Positions 1 to 11,800 of a stretch of 64,000 nucleotides of DNA are shown one piece after another. The DNA lies in NCBI GenBank assembly GCA_037178855.1, contig JASJZC010000004.1, positions 5,704,001 to 5,768,000 on the forward strand. Reading direction: 5' to 3'. Position 1 is the first letter of the stretch. Each line of letters opens with the position of its first letter. This DNA is from Oscheius sp. JU75. Taxonomy: Eukaryota > Nematoda > Chromadorea > Rhabditida > Rhabditidae. The translations under genes and the position numbers were made by a program. The notes below the pieces were generated by a model. The model saw nothing but the letters and a program-made list of their open reading frames with translations, made no database searches and was not told the origin of the DNA.

Positions 1-3000
1 CTGCTCTCTGAACGCAGTGTTTGCACGATCACATCAGACGAAAAATTTTACGAGTGTGGCTGCAAAATGCAGAGAACAAAATTGTTTCTTGCCCCACTAA
101 CCGATAAAAAACAACGAACTTCAGCATGGATCCGGTCAATTATGCCTTCATCGGCACTGGATGCTCATGAGGAAAGTTGGAATGCTTACCCGGTGACAAA
201 AACCAGGTAAAAGTGCTCTAAGCATCGCAAAATCTGCTCAGATACTCGACTCCAATGATGGATAGGGTGAGCATAGAAGTCGAGACGATCTACTGCAATG
301 ATGGCGGCCATCAGCAAAACATTTTCAATCTCAAAGGCGAGGAGCTGAAAAATCGCTGCGTGGACGTAATGGACTTTGTTGTGGATCCAATTTCGTCGGC
401 CGACTACCTCAAAGAGGAAGATCCCAAGCTATTTAGGAGTCAGAAAACGGGTCGGGGTCCACTGACCGATGATTGGGCCGAGGAATGTGTCAGGAAAGGT
501 AAGTACGATAAGGAAAACGAGAAAAGCTTCCCAGACTATCTAGTCAGTCACGTATGCCTGTTTAGGGCTTATGATTGGTCACTTGTTAAATGTTTGACAT
601 GTTCAACATAGCCAAAAAGTTTTGTCAGCCCCAGAGATTGGAAATAGCTAGCAAAACGATAAAAAAGGCAAAAACTCATTAATGCAAACTTCCTATTTTT
701 TTTAAATATTTTTTGTATGCTACTGGTTCCACCACCCTTTCACAGTTTTTCAGCAAATTTCACGTAAAAAAACACCGAGAAAAGTGTAGCAAAAACAGTA
801 AATGGGAACAGAAGAAAGAAAAATATTGCTCGTCGCGCCAAAATATTTTAAATGAAAAGCGTACGACGAAGATTTGCATACTAAATTTCGTTTTCTCAGC
901 ATTTCTCTTGTCAAAAATCTCTGAAAAGGTCAGATCGATTCCTCTAAAATTCAATGAGTTCAGTCGGCAAGAGCTCATCTTTAGGCAAACCGATCATGTG
1001 TGCCTACAAGCTGTGCAAAGTCGAGTTCCGCTACTGGGGATTGCAGGTGGTGTTGATTGCCAGAATTTTAAACAGGTGCATTTTAGTCACGAGCCGAGAG
1101 GTGGATACATGATTTGGCCTTGCGGAGAACTATGCTTCGTGCTCACAGACAAGCCTGGGCATGGCAAGACGAGTGGTTCGGTCTGACGATTGAGGACATC
1201 CGAAGACTGGAACACGACTTGGCCCTTCATCTCTCGGCCGTGATGAGCTGCGGGTAGGCTTCATCTTTTATTGGCCAATGTGCGTCAGGCGGAAATAGTC
1301 TCTCTCTCTCTCTCTCTCGCACCTCACGTGGCACTATTTGAGCTCAAACAAGGGGGAGCAGAAGGGGCTGAAACTCTGCTCTGCCATTCCGGGATCTGGG
1401 AATCGATAGAAAACATTTCCGCTAGAGAACAATAGACTAAATACTCTTTCTCCAGACCAGAAGAAAACATGGAGGACGAGGAAGAGGACAACTCCGATGC
1501 GGCTTCGAATGATATCTACTACGACTGTGACGAAGGACCGCTGGTACAGAAGCCATCGATCATCAGATGGAGCTCGGAGCTGGAGCTGGAGTGCGGAGAT
1601 GAGAGTGAGTGGGAATTTATTGGTCAATCCACTCCTTTGTCCAAGTCTTTGTCGCTGTTTCTAGTACCCGTCATTCTCAGACAGTTTCTCTGGCTTTTTA
1701 TCTGTTGACTACCTATCTCTCAGTGTGTTCCACGTCAATTTAGTAGCAGATTCTTATTTACTCATCTCTTTGCCATAGTTCGTCCGTCTATCAAATAATT
1801 TTACGTACCACTCGATGTTTCTTAACTACGTATATGTCTGTCTTCTACTGGCATGATTATTTAGTCCTCCCACGCTGCATAATGTCTTTCCCAATCCACA
1901 CCTGACTCACTGCCCCGTCAGCCTATCTTTTGTTATCTGTCACGGTTGAAGTTGTTCACTGGTATTGACAGTAATGAGACAGACACATAATATAGAAAAT
2001 CATAACCACATTTCCAGATTCCGCCCCAGCTACTCCTACCACAGCTGCCGATGCGGCTCTTCTAGTCATGGTCTTCCATGGAGACTTCTCTCCTGACAAT
2101 CCTGCAGATTCGAAGACAACTGATTCTAAAACCTTCAAATCGACCATAGACTCGCTCATAACGAAGCACTATCCACAGTTGAAGGAACGAGTTCATGTTG
2201 AGTTGGTCAGCTGCGGAGCCGAGTTGAGTGGAACTGTCAAGAAGCTGTCTTCAATCTCCCCAAATTTTGGGCTTCTTCATCCATCGCTGGCTCTGTTCGT
2301 CTCCTCGGATCCTATTCACTACAACGAGGTCAGAAACATAACTCTCAAACGGAGAAGGTGTGAAATAAGCTGGGCATGTTTGGTGTCATTTTAAAGCTCT
2401 GAGAATGACAAAGGCGATAAAATAACTTCTAAAGGCAGAGCGCGTTGACAGATCCAAATGGAAATTTGGTGCACCGTTCAAAGCTGCGATGCGGACGCGC
2501 CACAGTACTGTGGATAAATTGTTTTTTGGGACCCAAGTGCGCTAAAACGACTTTAAATAAGCTTATTTCCCATAAGACACCATTTTAGGCAGTCGAATGT
2601 ACAATTAGACGGGCCAACGATGCTTTCTCGGAATTTGTCAGCACTCAGCCCACATTCACTGGGGACGTGTTCGTTGTCGGCGACGCTGTGGGCGGATTGC
2701 TTCTTTATGAGGCATTGGTCCGGAAAGAGTTCCACGGATTCAAAGAGACGAAACGACACAGCTTGACGGCCGCGATTCCAGAAGACAAGGAGGATGTAAG
2801 GAGACGGGGAGATTTTCAAAGAGTCGTGTTTTAGACCCATTCCTGTCTCGACTTGCGACATGAGAATGAAATGAATAACGGGCACCGAGTCCCACCCAGA
2901 TCACCTCGTCAACATTCGGCTCCACCCTCAGCTGGTCATCTTCGCAAAAAGATCAGCTTCAGCGGTCTGTCAGTCGATTCAATGATGCTCCCATCCTCCA

Positions 3001-5002
3001 AGCTGTTCTTTCAACCCAGCACAGCATTTCTTCTCGGCTGTCCTCTGGGTCTCGTCCTGGCTCAACGGAGATTGTCAGGACAGGAAGTCGAGCCTCTTGA
3101 CTGTCAACTCTTCAACCTTTACTACCCTCTGGATCCATGCGGTTGCCGAGTGGAACCTGTATTGTTACCTTCTCTGACTATGGTCCCACCTTGTGACGTG
3201 CCAAAGTATCAAAGATTTCCACTAGGAGACGGCAAACCGTTTCGGTACGATGCCTCGATCGACAGTAGTCAACTGTGGGGAGACAAGCGGATGGACCAGT
3301 TGCTGTACTGTCCGAACGGTGAGTGGCAAGATCAGGACCCAGTTCAAAAACTAATTTCAGCAATGGTAGCTCTACCATCTTCCGCCCTTCCTCACATCCT
3401 TCATGCTTCCTATTGGGAGTCACAAGACGTGGCAGCTTTCGTCCTGAGACAGTTTGTCCGATATGAGGATCCGTCTACGAGTAGCTGTTTACCGGCAGTC
3501 ATGATTCCATTGAACATCGAACTGCCACCAATGAAATGGCAAAGAAAGAGGTCGAGATTCAAGGTGAGTATAAGTCGTGAGACAGGAGTGAGATTGACGG
3601 CTGTATTCCTCGATTGAAACTGGAGAGTACTAAGTTCTGGCGATATCCGATGAACAGAATATGAAACTTATGTTAGTGAGAGAGACAGTGGGAGACAGTT
3701 TGAGACATCCTATCAGAAAGTAACCAGTAAAGTTTAGCCTAAGCTTACTCAACACTTCTTCAGATCGGCAATCTCTCCCCGAACCACCGAGCCAATGATG
3801 TCCTGCTGGTCATCGGTTCTGGAGAGCAACAATCAATCTCTGCCAAGTTCTTCTACGGACCAATGGATCTGGTAGCCTTGTCCAGAGAACTCGTTTCAGT
3901 CTTTGTCTGCACTCAACGCGGCGAATGGTACAAGGAGGGCGTCTTTGAGACGGACAGCCACGGCAGGGTTACTGTAAGCATTCGAAAAGAGCTTCCCTGT
4001 GGTCTTCACTCTATCAAGATGGTCGTGAATGGAGATCGATCCTACCTCGATGCTTTCATGGCCGTCGTGCCGAAAGACACTCAATGCGTCGTTTTTTCTG
4101 TCGACGGGAGTCTGACAGCGTCGATCAGTGTTACAGGAAAGGATCCCAGAGTGAGACCTGGAGCGGTAGACGTCGTGAGACATTGGCACGAAGCAGGCTA
4201 CCTCATTTTGTATCTGACAGCCAGACCGGATCTTCAGCAGCGAACACTTTCTTCCTGGCTAGCACAGCACAACTTTCCACATGGATTATTGTTCTTCAAT
4301 CCGTCCTTCTCGACAGACCCGCTGAAACAAAAGTCACTTGTCCTCAGAAACATCGTGGATAAGGGAATACGGGTTCATGCTGCCTACGGAAGCGGCAAGG
4401 TGGGTCATTTTCTGTTTTCATCCAAATTATATTTTTTTCTTAATACATGAATCGATGTAGAAAAGGTTTCGTGATAGTTGCGAAGAAAAAAACGGAATGA
4501 TAAGACACCAGCCGAAACTTGTTACTTTTTAAAGAGAAAAAACGTGCTTCGCATCAAAAATACCGCCTGCGTATGACTCACTGTTACGTACACTAGGAAA
4601 TTTTTTTTTACAGCGCTGGCTTCCTCTTGAAAACCAGGATTATTCCCTAGTTTCTCACCACTTTTTTCCCTACACAACAATCAGGACAAGCGTTGATAAT
4701 AAATTAGCACAAAAATACGAGGGATTCCTGAACAGCAGTCTTAAAGCGACGAAAACTAACTATTTTAGGACGTCGAGGTCTACTGCCGAGCTGGCGTCGA
4801 GCCCGATCGGATATATTCCGTCTCGGGCAGCAAGAGACGTGCTTGTACATACATAGAGAGCTACTCACAGCATCTGGTCGATCTCACCGAGGGAAATGAT
4901 CTCAGAGAGACGGAGAAAGAGGCCGAACGTCCTGCAAGAAATGTCCAGAGGACAGCCTCTTTCACTCCACGTGGCGGTAAATTTGAAACGGATCGCCGGT
5001 AG
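1..5002 (+). CDS. PITPNM: PITPNM/rdgB-type membrane-associated phosphatidylinositol transfer protein, 5' partial
   Basis: The family moves phosphatidylinositol and phosphatidic acid between ER and plasma membrane during PLC signalling. Eleven coding exons are inferred: 1-206, 242-498, 985-1046, 1087-1253, 1456-1604, 2018-2328, 2589-2795, 2835-3318, 3361-3563, 3764-4399 and 4769-5002 (TAG). All splice phases agree, giving about 971 residues; the first ~60 residues of the PITP domain lie outside the window. Domains seen in order: C-terminal half of the PITP domain (KTGRGPL, AHRQAWAWQDEW); an acidic linker with an FFAT-like DIYYDCDE that could bind ER VAP proteins; a DDHD-type region with GDAVGG at the nucleophile-elbow position and CPLGLVLA; and a C-terminal LNS2 domain (VDGSLTASIS, YLTARPD). 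The protein ends soon after LNS2. Intron 1 is only 35 bp. The 3' end faces the next minus-strand gene. Confidence 0.93.
2371..2440 (+). repeat. Dispersed repeat R2, copy 1 (partial)
   Basis: Inside the PITPNM intron 2329-2588. Shares GGCATGTTTGGT, TTTAAAGCTCT and the following A-rich stretch with 27968-28030. Confidence 0.4.
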
Positions 5003-5188
5003 CTAAAAAAAAAACTAGTCATTTCTTCCATACATTCCTCCCCAAAATATCACTTTCTTGGACCAAATCCACTTGGTCTGCCTCCCACTTTTCTCAGTCA
5101 ACGAAGTCTATTCGGTCAACTCATCCCAGTGAGATTCCTTTGTGCAATTTGTATTGGCACTTTGTGAAATTTTATTGATAAAATCTGT

Positions 5189-6115
5189 CTACAAAAGAGG
5201 CTGGATTTTTTGAAGGAAGATGTCGAGCTGGGCCGAAGATTTGCTGTAGACGCGATCAATTATGCCAGTTTCTCGACTCGAGGGTCCGACCAAGAGGCCG
5301 GAGAATTCTTCGCTGCCAACTAGAAGCTGTATTGGGAGGTTTTGTTTGATTAAAAAAGTTGAAATGATACCTGCCACTCTCCGAAATCATACGAGTCGAA
5401 CTTGCTGAACATTTCGCGGAATCCGTAGGGCTCAACAGGAGCAAAATCACGGCTTTGGAGGCTGACCGAGGCAAGCAGCTGTATCAGAATGGCGTCTGAA
5501 TTTTGGAAGAAACTACATTGGCACGTTGTCCTGACCATACCGTTGGCCATTTATGCCAGCTTGCCATCCGTTTTTTCTCTTACCCTGCCTTTGTCTTTTT
5601 CAACGCGACTGGCCTACTGCAGTCCTTATATTCTTTTGAACTATTGCAACTTATCTTTCAGCAAACCATTTTGACAGCCGTTTTGAACCGAAAAAACTGA
5701 CCTTTTTCTGTACAGCTATTAAGGTCCTCCATCTTCTTCCAGTCCTGTGGAAGAGGGACAGAAACGACGTAGGTTTCGGCAGGATGACCGCTCTTTTCCA
5801 GCTGAGCGATCAGTTGATTCGGCACAGATTTTGTGGGCCGGAAATATGTGGTCAATTACCTTCCTTTTTCCAATAAAAATACCTGGAAGAAATCCATCGA
5901 CAGTTCAAAACAACCTTGACCGCTTTGGAGGGAATAAAGAGGAATTGGGGGTAGGCGACGACCAGAGCTCCGTTGGACTTTGGCCTGAAGCTGGGTTTTT
6001 TTTCAAACTCGGACGGAGCGGGTTACGGTAGGTAGTCTACAGAGGATCCATTGGCATCAGCCAGACAGTAAGAGACTTCGGAAGACTGCTCCGTGAAAAT
6101 GTAAGCGGAGACCAT
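5189..6115 (-). CDS. Unrecognised protein, partial gene model
   Basis: I do not recognise this protein. The best-supported exons are 5702 and upstream (coding for KSGHPAETYVVSVPLPQDW), 5495-5371 (SRDFAPVEPYGFREMF) and 5326-5189 (ending in LQKIQPLL and TAG); their junctions keep frame. An upstream exon 6115-6041 starts with ATG (MVSAYIFTEQSSEVSYCLA) just after a TTTCAG, so it may be an internal exon rather than the start. The stretch between about 5985 and 5870 is open in two frames and I could not decide which is used. Farther upstream (6130-6630) the minus strand shows Ser/Arg/Asp-rich reading that could be an N-terminal RS-like exon, also unproven. An AATAAA lies on the minus strand just past the stop. 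The gene converges on PITPNM. Confidence 0.5.
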
Positions 6116-6689
6116 CCTGAAATTTGCACATTATGGGGTGGAATTGGCAAAATCTAAGTCTTCTCTAATTACTCTGAGCCTAGCAAGGAGCCCAAAAAGT
6201 CAGTGAGAGTGAGTAACGACAGAAATCTGGCAGTCACTAATGAGTCGAAGAGTCAAGTACCTTCGGTTTGGCAGGGAGTCTAGAAACAGAACTGGAAGCT
6301 CGGTAACTATCTCTGTCACCGTAACTGCTTCTTCTACCGTATCCGCGTCTGCGAGTTTCTCATCGTAATCCAGTTACTGTCATAGTCTCTACCACTGGTA
6401 CTGCTACTGTGTCCATGCTTGTGCCCCATCTCTCTTCCTGTCACTGTCACTATCGCTTTCTGTCCTTGTCACTCTCACTAAAGAAGCAGAGACCAACATG
6501 TTACAAGTCTCCGAATCGTTCTGGACCTCCACGAGATCGCATGCTGAATCCTCGAAAGCGACAGAGAATGCAAACTTGTACTTACAGTAGACATCAGAAC
6601 TTGCGGCAATTGGCTCCAAATTGAGCATCTGAAAACTTTTTTATACAAACAAAAAGCAAGAAATTGGGGAAAAGGCTTCAATTGCCACG

Positions 6690-8055
6690 ATGTCGACATT
6701 GTTCTGCGCTTCGTGCCGTCTGCTCTGGCCTTTGGAGGACTGCAGCCAGCTCGTGCCCTGCCTTCACACCGTCTGTCTACCCTGCATCCAGAAGCAGATC
6801 CGCAAGTGCCAGGTCTGCCCGTAATGCAATGCTACTCGCCCCTTGTCCAACAGTCCGGCCAAAAGTGGAACTGCTGTCAGAGGAAGCTCAGCTATGCCCA
6901 GGATGCCGCCTCGACCATCTGCCAACACCACCTCGGCGCTAAATGCTACGATGACGCCTACAAACTGAGTTTTGCTACTTTGTCTATTAGGAGGGGAGAA
7001 AGAGAATGAGGGAACAGGGACTGATCATGTAGTCAAGATTCGGAACTAAGAAAGGGCGTACCATTGGTATAGGGGCACCAGATCAAACAGACGAGTCTCT
7101 AATCTCGACCGTTTTCAGCGATGCGCCAGTCTGTCCCGTCCTGAACTGCAATGTGCTGCTCGAGGAGGAAGAACGCGAGGGCCAGGACTGCTGTCCGAAG
7201 AGCAAGTGTCAGCCAGCTGCTGAAGAAGAGCAATAAGCGCGTCATTGTGATGAGTATCCAGGTCACTGTCAATTTCTAGTACTGCCAGTTGCTATCACTG
7301 TCCCTGTCCTTGATACTGTCAGTGTGATTCTCGAATACTGTCTCTGTCTATGGTACAATCATTGTCTGGGCCCGACCCTTTTAGTTACTGTTTCTGCCAC
7401 CTGAGCGTTCATGTATCTGTGTGTCTCTGCCCCGTCTGCCTCACATACTGTCTGTCAGTCTGTCACTGTACCTATCTCTGTCACTACCAACAATAGCCGC
7501 TGTTTCTAGGGAAAAGGCCCGTGCAAGGGCATAGCCGGCTGGGAGGGCGAGATGCTGCGAAACTTTCCGAACGAGCAGGAATGCGAGCATGCCTGCTGTC
7601 TTTTCTGTCTCAGCGCTATCCTCAAGGAATGCGAGCTCAAGGGCTGTCCACTGATCTGTCCGGCCGAATCTTGTCGTCTGCCCTATCGATATTAGACCGT
7701 CTTGGCCCTAAAGGCTCACTACCCCGAAAAAGCTGCCTACTTCAATTGCTTCGATCTGGGCTACTTCAGCATGGAAGCTCTCAAGGACGACCCGATTTCT
7801 ATACGACCTCTACGGCATGGGAACCGAGGTGGTCGGCTGACGGAAATCAAGAGTGAGTCATGGTAGACAAAATACAGATAATAAAAGATTCAACTGTACC
7901 CCGCCTCGATCCGTCTCCAGTTCACGTAGATCGCAGAAAACTTCCTGGAGAAGACGCTTTTTGACCGCGAGCTCTTTCGTGGCAGTCTGGAGATCGGCTA
8001 CGGCTCGCTGGACGAGGTCTGTGGACATCTGGAAGAGAAATGGTGGGAAAATTAG
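6690..8055 (+). pseudogene. RING-like Cys-rich protein gene, apparently decayed
   Basis: Translation from ATG 6690 gives a RING-type start with CASC, PCLHTVCLPC and KCQVCP, spaced like a C3HC4 finger. The next homologous-looking stretch (VMQCYSPL, KWNCC) is one frame away, just after a TAA. A 41-bp intron (GTCTGC to CAACAG) would bypass the break but would remove the repeated motif. A second Cys block follows at about 7120-7240 (VCPVLNC, QDCC, with the same VCPV-x2-C ... CC pattern), then a third at about 7530-7830 (CEHACCLFC, CPLICPAESC). The third block carries an in-frame TAG near 7694 and then shifts frame. A last exon near 7937-8055 codes for ENFLEKTLFDRELFRG and ends at TAG, with AATAAA near 8114. 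The mix of preserved motifs and breaks suggests a decaying gene or local sequence errors; RING proteins are usually ubiquitin ligases. Confidence 0.4.
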
Positions 8056-8141
8056 TAGAAAGGGGGAGTAAAAACAGTTAAGAACGGCAAGCAAGTCTTA
8101 GAAGGTTCGTAGCTAATAAATGATTTGAGGAAACACATCAC

Positions 8142-8216
8142 CCCGGTTAGCTCAGTCGGCAGAGCACCAGACTCTTATATATACCAGATCAACACCCACT
8201 AGTTCTGATCAATTTC
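8142..8216 (+). tRNA. tRNA-Lys(CTT)-like relic
   Basis: A 19-base match to the conserved 5' half of tRNA-Lys (TTAGCTCAGTCGGCAGAGC) is followed by an anticodon-loop-like ACTCTTA. The 3' half does not fold into a good T arm and has only a weak B-box (AGTTCTGATCA). It is best read as a tRNA pseudogene or the head of a tRNA-derived repeat, not a working tRNA. Confidence 0.4.
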
Positions 8217-8844
8217 AAAGACAGGTTAATTCCAACTGCAACATATATAATCTGGCTGTCGCGGGTAGAAAATACAAGCTCCGCAACAGTTTTTCCAGCT
8301 TTAAACGATTCCCCAGCTAGTGCTTGCGAATTTCCTTTCAGGGCTTTTAATCAGTTTTTACGTCGCGTTCTTTAAAATAGCCTCCATCAGAGGCCGTGAC
8401 CGATTTCTGACCAAACTCAGGTTTCATGCCTATTTTATGTTCCAACGAAAAGATCATACTATCTTCTCCTATTTGTTTCCAGCCTTTATTGTACCACCGT
8501 GAAAAACAGGTAAGAAGAGCCCACAAACAAATCGCGGGAAACTTGTTAAATTAGTGAGGCTATAACAGTCAAGTTGTAATTTCGCGTAGTACGCAATGGC
8601 ATTTTCGTTGCGACGAACAAAAGTATAATGGTGCCAACGTAATGACTCGGCACATTTCTACTGCAATTTCCGAGTAAAATCTCTTAGAACGGGAAATAAC
8701 GATAGATGTAAAGGTAAAGAACGATGTCATACACAAAAGCCAACATAAAATGACAGAATTTACTTTCGGAAACGCATTTTTAGAACAACCACAGGAAGAC
8801 AGAATGGAATACAGAATAAAATAGAAATTTAGCAACAGGGAATA
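8217..8844. other. Gene-free stretch
   Basis: Between the tRNA-like relic and the 3' end of PRPF3 I see no exon with family similarity or supported splice sites. It should contain the PRPF3 3' UTR. Confidence 0.5.
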
Positions 8845-11800
8845 TTAGATGGGAAGGGGATCCTGATCGTCGAGGAGGACGGACGAGCTGAATGCGAGAT
8901 CCCAGTACTGCGCGACGCCGTGTTTCTCGAAAAAGTCACGAGCCTGCTTCTCGATTGTCACGGTGACGATGGAAATATCGCGGAAGGCTCTCTTTTTCAC
9001 CTGTCCCTCCCAAATCTGAATTGTTTCTGCATGAAATGGCTGGAAATGAATGAATACCAGTTGACATTGATTCCTCTCTCCGGGAGCATCCTTCTCCGCG
9101 TCCTTCTTCTGTCCAATAATCTCATCCTCCCATTTTATGCGACTCATCATGAGATTTTTGTAGAACTTCTGCTGCTTCGGGCCTGAAAAAGATGATTTAG
9201 GAGGTACATCAAGGTTATCTGCCTAGAAAGGCAACGAACACATTTGTAACCATGTTTAGCCTAGTATCGACAAAAATTTCACACCCCTATATTTCGAATT
9301 TCCATTCTTTTCTCCGTTCTTCTTCTTTTGATATGGTCAATTTATACGAGTAGAAAAGCTGGCTACCAACCAGGGATGCTTTGTAAGGCTACAGGGCAAA
9401 TTAGAAGAAGAGAAAAGTGGCTTTGGGTCCGTGAACCATGTCAAAAAAGCTTCTGTTAGTGTGAGAACCTGTTTTGACCGTCCTGTCTATTCTACCAGTT
9501 TTTGGAATATTCACATGTCCTGCTGTGCGGGTTTATAGCATTCTCCCAGATCACATTGAATTCCAACACGAACAAGAACGGTTCCAGCATGTTGCTCGAC
9601 CCAATACCTATTCTTTCCAGTCAGAGCGTCCCGAGCTTTCTACTATTTTTTTTCATCGATTTTGCTCCGAGCAGTTCTCTTCGCAGGCAGGAATATGATA
9701 ACTCCCAGAATCAAGCAATAAAAGTCTGTTTCAAGCAAACAGAATTGATTGAATTCAATCCAAACTGTTCAAAAGATTTTCAGACAAGACGATGCTCTCT
9801 TTTTAATTAGAAACAACTATAAAAAGGCCACAACTAGTTCAAAACACTAGAGTGCTGCTGACGATGGAGGAGTCGTCTGCCTTCGTGGATCGTCGCCAGA
9901 AGCGCCGCTGCGACTGCGATGCCGACCAGCGAGCTCTCTACTTTAGTCGGACGATGGTTCTCGGCGAGCGCGGGTGCAGCTACATTCTGACAGGCTCTTC
10001 CCACATCAACTCGGCCTGCTGGATCGGGACTGTGGCCTCGAAGGACAAGAACGACTTCTCCAGTCTCCTCTCAATCCAAGTCTTTAAAGAGGACCCGGCC
10101 ATGCGTGGGACCATCTGGAGAGAGGTGCGAGCCCTGTCCGCGATTGAGACCAAGAGCAGCGACGAGGCTTTGATCCCGAGGCTTATCGATCAGGGAACTA
10201 CCAAACGCGGATTCAAATTTGCCATCACCACATTCACCGGTAAGCCGCTGGCCATCGTACTTCGTCAGTTTCCGGCCCCTCTCAAGCCACAAGTTTGTTC
10301 TTTAGACTACTTCCAATACATGAAGCTATGTCCAAAGCTCAGTTCGACCGGCTTTTCAGTAGCAAAAACATTTTCACGACACTGCTGGGATTTCCCATAG
10401 CTATTCGGTCCATTCCGCCAGTATCTGAGGCGAGAAATGAGATTTAACTTTACGGTCTAACAATGATACAACACGCTGTTGGTGAAGCTCATTTATTAAA
10501 ATCTACTATCACATCTATAAATAGTTTTCGAGCTGCGTGAAACATTTTTCAGTGTCCAGACTATCTGTAAAGTTGTAATCTTTGGGCTGCTTGCTCTACA
10601 ACCTTTCAAACCACGGAAAATCTCAAGAAAACCGTCTTCAAACCCATAAAATTGTTTATTGACTTGTTCTAGAGATTCTCTTATCATTGTCATCGCTTGT
10701 GTACAGTCTTGGTTCAAGATTTGGTACGGTAGCTCTTCTAAGGTATACGGTATTTGTTGCATTTTGGTGGCTACCTAACATTAGAAACTGGATAAAAAAA
10801 ACCTCAATCCTGAATCTTTCAGAGCGCTCTCCGCATAGCTCTCTGCGTCACCCGAGCTCTGGCCTTTGTTCACGCTGCCGGCTATGTGCACGGAAACATC
10901 AGTGCCTATTCCGTCCTCACAGGCAATGGGCTCTCAAGCGACAATGGCAACATTCGTCTCGGAGGCTTCTATTACTCGTCGCCGAAGGACAGCTCGGAGA
11001 AGATCAGCTACCCGCTCAACATCTACACCTCTCTAGCCGTCCACCAGAAGAAACAAGCGACCGCCGCCACGGATCTCGAGGGACTCGTCTACCTCGCCTA
11101 CCATCTGTTCGTCGGTCTGCCCTGGGGCGGCACCAAACAGCTCAAGAAGATGGTCGCCGCCAAGGAGAAGTTCTTCGACGAGATGGACGACAGGAAAAAG
11201 TGGGAAAAAGTGCCCCTGAGTCTACGCAGTTTGGCCCAAAAACTCAAGAAGGGAAAGACGGTCGATCTGGTTGCTCTGGAAACGGATCTCTTGCCCGGGA
11301 AGACGGACGAGAAGGTATTGTTTGAATGGGAGATGACCAAGGTGTCGACGGAGAATCTGAACAAGCCGACGCAGGTCGTGGCCGGATCTTTCTACGAGAA
11401 GTCCAGGATCAAGAAGGAGGACAGCAAGGAACGCATCGAGCAGCTACAGAAAGCCATTGGACCGGATGGATAGATCCGCCGACAGAACCGGGTTCGAGTA
11501 GGTCTAGGGCTTTTCCGCACTACTTCCATAAAAAAACCAAGAGGAAACTACAAAACCAACCCCCTTCGACGACGACGACATTGATGTGCTTGTGTAGAAT
11601 GATAGCTCCGGTCATGTGAAGCTGCTTCGCATTCGTCTCGACCTTGAACTTCTTCGACGGGTTCAGCAGGGATTTGCACCTAAATCGTAATTTTTAAGAC
11701 AAAAAATAGCGAAAATCTACTTGTAAACGGAGACGTAGGTGGCCAACGAGGTGTCTTCCTGTAGCTTTTTTGTCTTCTTGGCGGCTCTCTGCTCATCCGT

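Noticed and set aside
7858-8094. Minus-strand open frame resembling a coiled coil
   Set aside because: It overlaps the plus-strand last exon of the RING-like gene, which has a better fit to stop and poly(A) signals; no other exon supports the minus reading.
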